Positions 1 through 5,846 of a stretch of DNA of 7,062 bases are shown here, piece after piece. Source of the stretch: an uncultured Prevotellaceae bacterium (GTDB taxonomy: Bacteria; Bacteroidota; Bacteroidia; Bacteroidales; Bacteroidaceae). The stretch lies in contig CADCQC010000268.1 in assembly GCA_902803455.1 (NCBI GenBank), forward strand, positions 1 to 7,062. The letters run 5' to 3'. The first letter of the stretch is position 1, and each line of letters starts with the position of its first letter. The position numbers and the translations under genes were made by a program. The notes beneath the pieces were generated by a model. That model did no database searches. It was not told where the DNA came from and worked only from the letters and a program-made list of their open reading frames with translations.

Positions 1-976
1 AATTAAAAGCGTTCAGCATGTCATTGGCCTGCTGGAGGTTGCCTTCCAGTGGAATAGACTTGAAATAGTCCACTGTTTTTGCCCATTTCTCATGCTTCTT
101 TCGGATATAACGTGGGCGCCCTAAAAAATAGAGGATGGCCAAACCACCCAAACCGGCTATTCCTCCACCCAAAATACCCATCGCGCGAGGAACGTTTATC
201 GAGTCTTCGTTATCCTTTTCTATCACCACATCAAAATAATCACTGCCTTCAAGGGCTTGTTGTTGCTTGTGCTCAAAGGTGTCATCGGTTATCTGGATGG
301 TGGGCTCCAACATCCCTTTGGGAAATTTGGCCATGATATAGAGGGCTGACTCTGAGTTCATCGGCTCTGTCGTCACTGCTACCATCGTGCCGTTCTCAAA
401 CCCAAGGTCGCCCATAAAACGGAACCCCCAAATGCCACAGGTGTCTGGCGTGAACACCAGCGTGCTGTCGGCACCGACAATCGTCACCTTGGCATGTTCT
501 GGCTTGGGCTTGACGTCTTCATCAAGAAACACATGCCGAAGGGCATCTGCATCTGGGTAACCGCGCACCAGTCCTGTGATGGTGTAGCTGGTGATGTAGG
601 TGCGTTGACCACTGTCACCGATACCCCAACAGAGTTCGTAATCTCCGTCGCCTTTCTCCACAATGCCGCAACGGCCGGCTTTTTCCTTACGGCTGCGGTT
701 GATCTCCCATTCTCCGATGTTTTGGTATTGGCCAATGGCCTCATCGCTCACGGTAAGATCTTTGACGGTGCTGGGACTCATGTTGCTCAGTCCGATATAG
801 CATTCCGTTCCTTCACTGTCTATGGTCATTTTGCGCGTCTCGGTGATGCGGGCATCACCATTTTTATACAATTCCACGCAAATATCGAGGTCGTGCAACT
901 GTGGTTGTGAGAAAACGATCGTTGATGACGCTAAAAGCACCAGTGACAAAGTAATCTTTCTTATCCTATGATTCAT
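1..976 (-). CDS. DUF2207-type predicted membrane protein, 3' end cut off by the window edge
   Basis: The 325 visible residues are the N-terminal part of a longer protein; the frame is open to base 1 and no stop is seen. A signal peptide (about residues 1-23, hydrophobic ITLSLVLLASSTIVFS) is followed by a beta-rich extracytoplasmic domain with the start typical of DUF2207: a short strand, then Y-KNGDARITETRKM (37-50). A single membrane helix lies at about 265-286 (GILGGGIAGLGGLAILYF), followed by a basic stretch (RPRYIRKK). Next comes DYFKSIPLEGNLQQAN (303-318), which resembles the Y-x-x-IP-x-x-G-x-L-x-x-A block found after the first helix in this family. The family's function is unknown. The start is ATG at 976; an in-frame ATG at 985 would add three residues. 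It begins 79 nt after the flavin-reductase stop with no clear promoter between, so co-transcription is likely. The family call rests on recalled motifs and is fairly secure. Confidence 0.8.
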   Translation of the reverse strand, partial: MNHRIRKITLSLVLLASSTIVFSQPQLHDLDICVELYKNGDARITETRKMTIDSEGTECYIGLSNMSPSTVKDLTVSDEAIGQYQNIGEWEINRSRKEKAGRCGIVEKGDGDYELCWGIGDSGQRTYITSYTITGLVRGYPDADALRHVFLDEDVKPKPEHAKVTIVGADSTLVFTPDTCGIWGFRFMGDLGFENGTMVAVTTEPMNSESALYIMAKFPKGMLEPTIQITDDTFEHKQQQALEGSDYFDVVIEKDNEDSINVPRAMGILGGGIAGLGGLAILYFLGRPRYIRKKHEKWAKTVDYFKSIPLEGNLQQANDMLNAFN

Positions 977-1036
977 TCCCTGCATGTTTTCTTATGAACA
1001 TTGATGTGAAAATATTCTTTTCCCCCTTATCATTGC

Positions 1037-1052
1037 GCTTTGAGGCTTTGAG
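1037..1052. repeat. perfect 8-bp tandem duplication (gctttgag x2)
   Basis: GCTTTGAG occurs twice head to tail in the spacer just after the flavin-reductase stop codon. On the transcribed strand it reads CTCAAAGC twice. It could be an operator half-site pair or a chance slippage duplication. The rest of the 79-nt spacer (977-1055) holds only an A-rich leader for the DUF2207 gene. No hairpin or TAnnTTTG element was found there. Confidence 0.4.
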
Positions 1053-1055
1053 GGC

Positions 1056-1643
1056 TTATTTCTTCCAGGCGTTGACAACCTCACCGATATACATCGAGTG
1101 GATGCCGGCTGGGAATCGGCTGTACATGTTTCGGGGTACGTCACTCTTGAATCCATTAGGCTCAAAGGGGGCGGCATACATCAGTTTGCATTCGATCACC
1201 ATGGTGGCTTCAAGATAGTACGGGGTGCCATTGGCGGTATAGGCAGTATGAAGCCCAAGGGCTTGGGCTTTGTCGCCATCACGACCGCTCTTCGTACCCA
1301 TGTAGTTCAAGACCTTGCTGTGCTCAACGTCAAACGACATCACGGTGAAATATTCCGCTTTATCCATAAATTCCTTGGTGTAGCGCTTCTCGGCGACATA
1401 GACGGTCAATGCGGGCTTCTGCCAGAGCGTGCCGATAGCTCCCCAACCGATGGTCATGGCGTTGCTCTTCACGTTGTCTCCAGCAGCCAATAGCTGTGCG
1501 TCGCGGAACCACTGAAATCCGTTGTCATTGAATTCCTTCACCACATTGAATTGCGTAAAACCATTCTCTTCTTGGGCAAAGGATGCTGTGGCTGCAAGCA
1601 GAAATGCAGCCAATAATAATGTAATCTGATTGCTTTTCTTCAT
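1056..1643 (-). CDS. Exported flavin-reductase-like (FMN-binding split-barrel) protein
   Basis: A 195-residue protein that matches the flavin reductase domain family, whose members bind FMN and transfer electrons from NAD(P)H or partner proteins. The family signature is visible at 60-93: SNAMTIGWGAIG (60-71), then W-QKPALTVYVAEKRYTKEF. This is the 'naMTigW-x-P-x-vyv-x-Ry-t' core that wraps the flavin phosphate and isoalloxazine. Unusually for the family, it has a clear signal peptide: MKKSNQ, a hydrophobic core (ITLLLAAFLLAATA) and a likely cut after SFA at residue 23. The mature protein should therefore sit in the periplasm. The start is the second of two adjacent ATGs (1646 and 1643); upstream extension to 1715 would overlap the galactosidase and mask the signal peptide. 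The gene begins 26 nt after the galactosidase stop, so it is probably in the same transcript. Electron donor and substrate are unknown. A heme- or pyridoxamine-oxidase-like split barrel is the main alternative, but the MTIGW motif favours flavin reductase. Confidence 0.85.
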   Translation of the reverse strand: MKKSNQITLLLAAFLLAATASFAQEENGFTQFNVVKEFNDNGFQWFRDAQLLAAGDNVKSNAMTIGWGAIGTLWQKPALTVYVAEKRYTKEFMDKAEYFTVMSFDVEHSKVLNYMGTKSGRDGDKAQALGLHTAYTANGTPYYLEATMVIECKLMYAAPFEPNGFKSDVPRNMYSRFPAGIHSMYIGEVVNAWKK

Positions 1644-1669
1644 CATAATGATTCTGATATCGTGTGTTT

Positions 1670-3250
1670 TTAATTGACTTTCTCTATTACCATCTTGTCG
1701 ATATCGGGCATCCATTCACGATCATTGCTGAGACAGATGCTGTTGCGCCCTTTCTTGAGATTCACATCGATGGAGATGGTGCCTGGTTGATCCCAACCAC
1801 CCGAATTGGCTTTCAGGGTGGTGACGTGCTGGCCGTTGACCGTGAGATCCATGGTGCGTTCTTCGCCGCTGAAGTAGGTGATGGTCATGCGGCGTGTACC
1901 GGCTTTCTTTACATACACTTCATTCCATTGGATGTCGTTGCCTTTGCGGCCACCAAGCCATCCGGCTCTGTAGCCACCACTGGCTGCCGACATGTCGGTG
2001 AAGATTCCTGACTTCACTTCTTGATTGTTGCGCAACTCTTGATAGGCGGGCAATAAGGCGGTCTCGGCTTCATAGACCTTGCGCTCCAGACGCTTCTGGC
2101 CTTTCACACGGAAGATCTTTGTGCCGTGGGCTGGAATCTTCAGGGGGATGGGATTCATGTCATAGAGATAGTCAAGCTGGGCAAAGCAGTCGTAGTACTG
2201 CACGGCACCGCCGAGATCGAGCGTGGCCGGATGGAGCGTCACGGTCTGCTCCTTATCACTGGGGTTATAAATAGCCACGGCGCGCACCTTGCCTTGCCGC
2301 TTCTTGATATCCTTCACCAGAATGAAGCATTCGCCTTGTTTCTCTGCCACATAGGCCTGCAGATGCAACGGATCTTGGTTCAGGGCGATAAGGTCGCGGT
2401 TGCAGAGCAGTTTCAGTGACTCGGGACGGATGTTGCGGGTGTCGCAACCGATGAGAAGGGGAGAGCACATGATGCACCACATGCCGAAGTGGGTCTCGTC
2501 TTCCACCTGAGACATCGACCGTCCTACCTCAAGCATGTCCATGTCGTTGTAGTGGCCGTCGCGACAGAAGGCGCTGAGATAGAGGTTCTCTGCCAAGATG
2601 CCTCGCACGCTTCTCCATGCATCGAAAATGTCGCCGGTGGTTCGCCAACTGTCGCAGACATCGGCGCCCCATGTGCCGGGGAATGCCCAGCGGCACATAT
2701 TAAAGACAATGTCCTTCTTGCCGCAGTTTTTGATAGCATTTGAGATTTTGGTATACTGCTCGCGCTCATCAAGGTGCATATGATGGCCGCCACAGTAATC
2801 TACTTTGATGAAGTCGAAGTCCCAGTCAACAAAGTAGAGCTTGCAGTCTTGCTCCTCGTGGCCTGCAAAACCCACGCCCATGCCCCATGGGTGACGGTTT
2901 TCACTGCCACAGGTGTTGTCACCGGCATCGGAATAGATACCGGCTTTCAGACCGAGTTTATGAATATAGTCCACCAACGGGCGCATGCCGTTGGGAAACC
3001 GTTGGGTGTTCAGGCGCAGATGCCCGTCCTCGCCGCGGCCGTTCCAATAGCCGTCGTCGATGTTCACATAGAGATAGCCTGCCTGTTGCAAACCGTTTTG
3101 GTGCATGGCATCAGCCTGACCTTTGATGAGGTCTTCGTTGATGTTGAGGGCAAAAGTGTTCCATGAACTCCATCCCATCGTGGGAGTACGTTGTGAAAAA
3201 GCAAACACGGCATAGCATGTCAGCATTGCAAGAAGGGTGGTCTTACGCAT
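1670..3250 (-). CDS. Secreted alpha-galactosidase, GH27, with C-terminal carbohydrate-binding-like domain
   Basis: This 526-residue protein is a glycoside hydrolase family 27 enzyme, predicted to remove terminal alpha-linked galactose (melibiose, raffinose-type sugars, galactomannan side chains or host glycans) with retention of configuration. A signal peptide (1-19, ending AFS) leads straight into the family opening RTPTMGWSSWNTF (21-33). Other GH27 landmarks are NIDDGYW (63-69), LGLKAGIYSD (99-108), DFIKVDYCGG with the expected nucleophile Asp151, and the NDMDML block with the expected acid/base Asp238. The GWSSW and NDMDM forms vary from the more usual GWNSW and NDPDM but keep the catalytic acids. 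A beta-sandwich closes the catalytic module (about 300-385). Residues 392-526 (start VYEAET, then SGGYRAGWLGG) resemble a CBM35/CBM6-type binding domain. It has its own putative promoter and heads the group with the flavin reductase and DUF2207 genes. The GH27 call is very secure; alpha-N-acetylgalactosaminidase or beta-L-arabinopyranosidase specificity cannot be excluded. Confidence 0.95.
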   Translation of the reverse strand: MRKTTLLAMLTCYAVFAFSQRTPTMGWSSWNTFALNINEDLIKGQADAMHQNGLQQAGYLYVNIDDGYWNGRGEDGHLRLNTQRFPNGMRPLVDYIHKLGLKAGIYSDAGDNTCGSENRHPWGMGVGFAGHEEQDCKLYFVDWDFDFIKVDYCGGHHMHLDEREQYTKISNAIKNCGKKDIVFNMCRWAFPGTWGADVCDSWRTTGDIFDAWRSVRGILAENLYLSAFCRDGHYNDMDMLEVGRSMSQVEDETHFGMWCIMCSPLLIGCDTRNIRPESLKLLCNRDLIALNQDPLHLQAYVAEKQGECFILVKDIKKRQGKVRAVAIYNPSDKEQTVTLHPATLDLGGAVQYYDCFAQLDYLYDMNPIPLKIPAHGTKIFRVKGQKRLERKVYEAETALLPAYQELRNNQEVKSGIFTDMSAASGGYRAGWLGGRKGNDIQWNEVYVKKAGTRRMTITYFSGEERTMDLTVNGQHVTTLKANSGGWDQPGTISIDVNLKKGRNSICLSNDREWMPDIDKMVIEKVN

Positions 3251-3278
3251 AGTTCTATTCAGTTTGAATATGATGCGG

Positions 3279-3308
3279 TAAAGTTACACATTTTCCTGCA
3301 TATCTAAA
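3279..3308 (-). promoter_or_regulatory. Probable Bacteroidetes-type promoter for the alpha-galactosidase
   Basis: On the coding strand, TAACTTTA (3286 to 3279) matches 7 of 8 positions of the Bacteroidetes -7 consensus TAnnTTTG. A TTTAG (3308 to 3304) lies 19 nt upstream, where the weaker TTG/TTTG -33 element is expected. Transcription would start roughly at 3270, giving a short leader of about 20 nt before the ATG at 3250. The last consensus base (A for G) and the imperfect -33 leave this moderately supported. Confidence 0.5.
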
Positions 3309-3330
3309 CAGCTTTGCCTCTTTTTATTTC

Positions 3331-3419
3331 TGTTAGCCTTCTCTTTTCCCTCCTTTAGCTCCTTTCTCTTTCCCCTCTTTTAGTTCCCTTTCTTTTTCCC
3401 CTCTGTTGTTCCTTTCTCC
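3331..3419. repeat. Degenerate tandem polypyrimidine repeat, unit about 25 bp
   Basis: On the plus strand this tract is almost wholly C and T (A and G on the coding strand). It splits into diverged units at 3331-3352, 3353-3377 (25 bp), 3378-3403 (26 bp) and a partial unit at 3404-3419. Each unit has the plan T(T/G)TTAG or a close variant, then CTCCTTTCTCTTT-like sequence, ending CCCTC or CCCCTC. It lies between the hairpins and the galactosidase promoter and encodes nothing. It could be slippage-derived, a structural spacer, or an unstacked-helix (H-DNA-like) tract. Confidence 0.65.
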
Positions 3420-3423
3420 GTAT

Positions 3424-3442
3424 GTGTCGGCTTAGCCGACAC
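3424..3442. repeat. Perfect inverted repeat, 9-bp arms (GTGTCGGCT / AGCCGACAC)
   Basis: The arms are separated by one base, so as RNA the loop would be about five bases with a 7-bp stem. No T-run follows on either strand, so it is not a standard intrinsic terminator. The near-perfect symmetry also fits a protein-binding palindrome. It lies 15 bp from the second hairpin and shares the CGGCT/AGCCG core with it. Confidence 0.7.
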
Positions 3443-3457
3443 GCCATTTCCCATCTT

Positions 3458-3484
3458 CGCCCGGCTGCGGCAGGCAGCCGGGCG
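3458..3484 (-). terminator. Strong GC-rich hairpin after the CMD-cupin gene, possible terminator
   Basis: A perfect 11-bp stem (CGCCCGGCTGC with GCAGCCGGGCG) encloses a 5-base loop and begins 14 nt past the CMD-cupin stop codon. Position and stability suggest it ends, or protects the 3' end of, the transcript of the alcohol dehydrogenase group. No U-rich tail follows on the coding strand, so it lacks half of a classical intrinsic terminator. It could instead be a REP-like element. Confidence 0.5.
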
Positions 3485-3498
3485 ATTGCTCTTCTTAT

Positions 3499-4617
3499 TT
3501 ATTTCACTTTTTCATACTCCTCATCAGCGACCGGCTCCAGCCACTCATTTGAGGCGCCTTCTTGCACATCCTTATGATAGGTCAGGTGCTGGAACCACGA
3601 GTCTTTGGCGGCGCCGTGCCAGTGCTTCGCTTCCGCTGGAATGGCAATAATGGTGCCGGGGGTCATCTCGATAGCTTCCTTACCCCATTCCTGATACCAG
3701 CCGCGACCTGCTACGCAGATCAATACCTGCACCTGTTTGTGGTGGATATGCCAGTTGTTGCGGCAGCGGGGCTCGAAGGTGACGTTCATCACGCCGCCGC
3801 CTACGTCTGCAAGAAAACTCTTACCTGTGAAATATTTGCCGTATGGATTGGGCTCACCCTTCGGCCAAACAGAGAATTGTGGATCGGTGGCTGAAGGGAA
3901 TGCTGAACCGGCTGTATGGCCGGTCTGATAACCGTCGCCGAGAACAGCAGCCAGCGCACCACGAAGTCGCTCGGCTTCTGCAGACCCAATCTTGGTCTCC
4001 AATAGTCCGGGCATCTCTTTGAGTGCTTCGTCACTCACACCCATGTTTCTCGCTCCGGATACATGGGCCTGCAGTTGTGGCTCACAACCAGGTAATGCTG
4101 AGATGGCGCTCACCGTCACCACTTCACGGTCTGCAAACGACAGGTTGTTTCTGGCAAAGATGTCGCCAAAGAGATGGGCCTTCAGATAGTAGTCGGACTG
4201 TGGGGCGAAAGTATAGGTGAATGGATGACCGCCCACAAGTTGGGTCTGCACTTCTGTTCCTTGTTTCAGTGCATCATAGTCTTTGGGCAGTGGGTCTGCT
4301 TCACGGCCTTCTTCCACACGTAAACCTGCCTCATGACGTTCCTTGATGACCTGCTGCAACGCACCTAATGCATTCAGCGAACGGGGAAAGCCTGTGTAGG
4401 CATAGAGTTGTGACAGTGCTTCTTTTGCCTCGCTCACGGTCAGCCCTTGATCAAAACCTTCGTTTAAGGAGGCTTTCAGCTCCTTGATGTTTCCTTTTGC
4501 CTCGTTGGCCGCGATGGGCACAAGTGCTTGCTGTGTTTTTGTTAATACCATATTTTGTCCTTTTATTTGCAGCGACATCACGAAAAGTGCCGCCAACATA
4601 ATGATTGATTTCTTCAT
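3499..4617 (-). CDS. Exported CMD-CMD-cupin fusion protein
   Basis: This 372-residue protein has three modules behind a signal peptide (1-20, MKKSIIMLAALFVMSLQIKG). Residues about 28-91 form a first carboxymuconolactone decarboxylase-like domain, with the typical AYTGFPRSLNAL (73-84). Residues about 145-225 form a second one, starting ADREVVTVSAISAL and containing LQAHVSGARNMGVSDEAL (182-199). It lacks the CxxC pair of AhpD-type peroxidases, so it is closer to the decarboxylase/lactonase branch. Residues about 255-350 form a cupin with probable metal ligands His290, His292, Gln297 and His334 (WHIHH, then KHWHGA). Gln replacing Glu is usual in this cupin branch. Such fusions occur in Bacteroidetes, often annotated only by domain; the reaction is unknown. 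An upstream in-frame ATG at 4650 overlaps the flavodoxin stop by 4 nt (ATGA) and would add 11 residues. I chose 4617 because it gives the cleaner signal peptide. It is co-transcribed with the flavodoxin gene. Confidence 0.87.
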   Translation of the reverse strand: MKKSIIMLAALFVMSLQIKGQNMVLTKTQQALVPIAANEAKGNIKELKASLNEGFDQGLTVSEAKEALSQLYAYTGFPRSLNALGALQQVIKERHEAGLRVEEGREADPLPKDYDALKQGTEVQTQLVGGHPFTYTFAPQSDYYLKAHLFGDIFARNNLSFADREVVTVSAISALPGCEPQLQAHVSGARNMGVSDEALKEMPGLLETKIGSAEAERLRGALAAVLGDGYQTGHTAGSAFPSATDPQFSVWPKGEPNPYGKYFTGKSFLADVGGGVMNVTFEPRCRNNWHIHHKQVQVLICVAGRGWYQEWGKEAIEMTPGTIIAIPAEAKHWHGAAKDSWFQHLTYHKDVQEGASNEWLEPVADEEYEKVK

Positions 4618-4646
4618 AAGGGTGATATTTAGTCTCGCTCTTTTTT

Positions 4647-5750
4647 TCATAATCTGACCTTTTTCCCATTTTTGATATATACACCATGGGATGGATTCGT
4701 CACTTTCTGCCCATTCAGCGAGTAGTAGGTGTCTTTATCAGAAGTGCTGCGTGCAGACTGAATGGCTGTCGTTCCTGATGTAAGTGACAGTGTGACACTG
4801 ATGTTGCTCTCGCCTGCTTTCAGAAACGTGCGTAGATCACTCTCCGACAATCCGTCAATCTTGCCCAGACGGGTGTAACTCCATGAGTTTGAACCGTAGA
4901 ACAGACAGATGTTGCTGCCGTTATAGAGGATGACGTCGCCAGGCTGGGCTGTGATCTGCTGATCGCTCGTTGGCAATGAAAAACCTAATGCACCCCATAT
5001 CTCAAAGCCGTTGCTGCTGTTGAGCGTCACTGTGATGGGGGCTTGTTGCAGCTTTTCTACTAATGACTTTGTGGCGGCATTATCTTCGAGTGTCACACGC
5101 TGCGTCTGTCCGCCGATGGTGATATTCATTTTATTCATGGTCGTTTGTCCTTTAGCGAAATTCTGAGTTTTCAACCAATTCTCTATCAGCGTGGCTCGGT
5201 TGGCATGGTTGCTGGCGTTGATCCACAATGCGTCGCCCATCCATGTCACGTCGGGCAGCAAACGTTTGGCATCGCTCACCACACCGCTGATGCCACTCGA
5301 ATGACTTGACACAATCAGGCCTACATGCTTTCCTGCCATCTTCGAAGCGCTCTGAAACAGGTAGGTCTGCATGATGGCTGCCATCTGACTCCACCATAGT
5401 GGGGTGACAATGATGATATTCTGGTAGTCACTGAGTGATGTCGTCACTGGGTCGATGGCGGGATAGCTGCTGGCATCGTTGGGATTGGCCTTGATGGCAT
5501 TCAGCAACTGTGTGCCGAGGGCATAGCCGTTGGCATCGTATTTCAGTCCCTTCTCGGCGGGCTGTATCTCCAATACGTCGGCCTGAATCTGATTGGTTAG
5601 CGTGCTCACGATCGCACGGCAATTACCGGTGTAACTGTAATACACCACCAACGTTTTGCCTATATTGGTAGGCACCTCTGCCATCACCTCGATGTCGGAC
5701 GAACAGCAGCAGAACAGCATCGCTGCCAATAAGGAAAGAATCTGTTTCAT
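4647..5750 (-). CDS. Exported flavodoxin fused to a cyclophilin-like domain, with a sorting-type tail
   Basis: This 367-residue protein has four parts. The N-terminus (MKQILSLLAAMLFCCCSS) is a signal peptide with a Cys cluster at 14-16, suggesting lipoprotein export, although the lipobox is not canonical. Residues about 32-195 are a flavodoxin: LVVYYSYTGNCRA (34-46) is the FMN phosphate loop, with Cys44 where Thr is usual, and TPLWWSQMA (116-124) is a second FMN-side loop. Residues about 208-322 match the cyclophilin-like fold family often found beside flavodoxins: MNITIGG, LEDNAATKSLVEKL, GDVILYNGSNICLFYG, SYTRLGKID. Residues 342-366 (YYSLNGQKV, then GVYIKNGKKV) form a C-terminal tail common on exported Bacteroidales proteins. 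It probably carries electrons through FMN outside the cytoplasm; the partner is unknown. It follows the dehydrogenase gene by 96 nt and overlaps the next possible start by 4 nt. Domain calls are secure; localisation is inferred. Confidence 0.88.
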   Translation of the reverse strand: MKQILSLLAAMLFCCCSSDIEVMAEVPTNIGKTLVVYYSYTGNCRAIVSTLTNQIQADVLEIQPAEKGLKYDANGYALGTQLLNAIKANPNDASSYPAIDPVTTSLSDYQNIIIVTPLWWSQMAAIMQTYLFQSASKMAGKHVGLIVSSHSSGISGVVSDAKRLLPDVTWMGDALWINASNHANRATLIENWLKTQNFAKGQTTMNKMNITIGGQTQRVTLEDNAATKSLVEKLQQAPITVTLNSSNGFEIWGALGFSLPTSDQQITAQPGDVILYNGSNICLFYGSNSWSYTRLGKIDGLSESDLRTFLKAGESNISVTLSLTSGTTAIQSARSTSDKDTYYSLNGQKVTNPSHGVYIKNGKKVRL

Positions 5751-5810
5751 ATTTACTTTTTTATCTTTTATCTTTTTTATAGTCGGTTTCTTTTCCGTTG
5801 TGCACTTGCA

Positions 5811-5836
5811 TATACTGGGTGTGGGTATACGGGTGT
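5811..5836. repeat. Imperfect direct repeat (tatac-t-gggtgt / tatac-gggtgt) upstream of the flavodoxin gene
   Basis: TATACTGGGTGT (5811-5822) recurs as TATACGGGTGT (5826-5836), one base shorter, with starts 15 bp apart. The pair lies 60-85 nt upstream of the flavodoxin ATG, in the 96-nt spacer after the dehydrogenase stop. It could be a tandem operator half-site pair or a local duplication. The rest of the spacer is an A-rich leader (AAAAAAGATAAAAGATAAA) typical of Bacteroidetes translation starts. No TAnnTTTG promoter was found here. Confidence 0.4.
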
Positions 5837-5846
5837 AGTTGCCTCT

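Noticed and set aside
494..910. Plus-strand open frame (138 codons) opposite the DUF2207 gene
   Set aside because: The minus strand carries a continuous signal peptide, domain and membrane helix here. The plus-strand translation has no recognisable features.
986..1055. Promoter for the DUF2207 gene (TATTTTCA on the coding strand)
   Set aside because: It does not fit TAnnTTTG (TTCA at the end instead of TTTG) and there is no good -33 element. Read-through from the flavin reductase gene is simpler.
1644..1715. N-terminal extension of the flavin reductase to an ATG at 1715
   Set aside because: It would overlap the galactosidase by 46 nt and bury a clear signal peptide 24 residues inside the protein. 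The MMKK starts at 1646/1643 fit far better.
3424..3484. CRISPR array or small RNA gene in the hairpin region
   Set aside because: There are only two different hairpins, no repeated spacer layout, and no promoter element seen for a separate transcript. The neighbouring 25-bp units are too diverged and pyrimidine-only to be CRISPR repeats.
4451..4687. Minus-strand open frame spanning the flavodoxin/CMD-cupin junction
   Set aside because: It is out of frame with both well-supported genes, and its translation is low-complexity Lys/Arg-rich sequence. It is an artefact of A-rich leader DNA.
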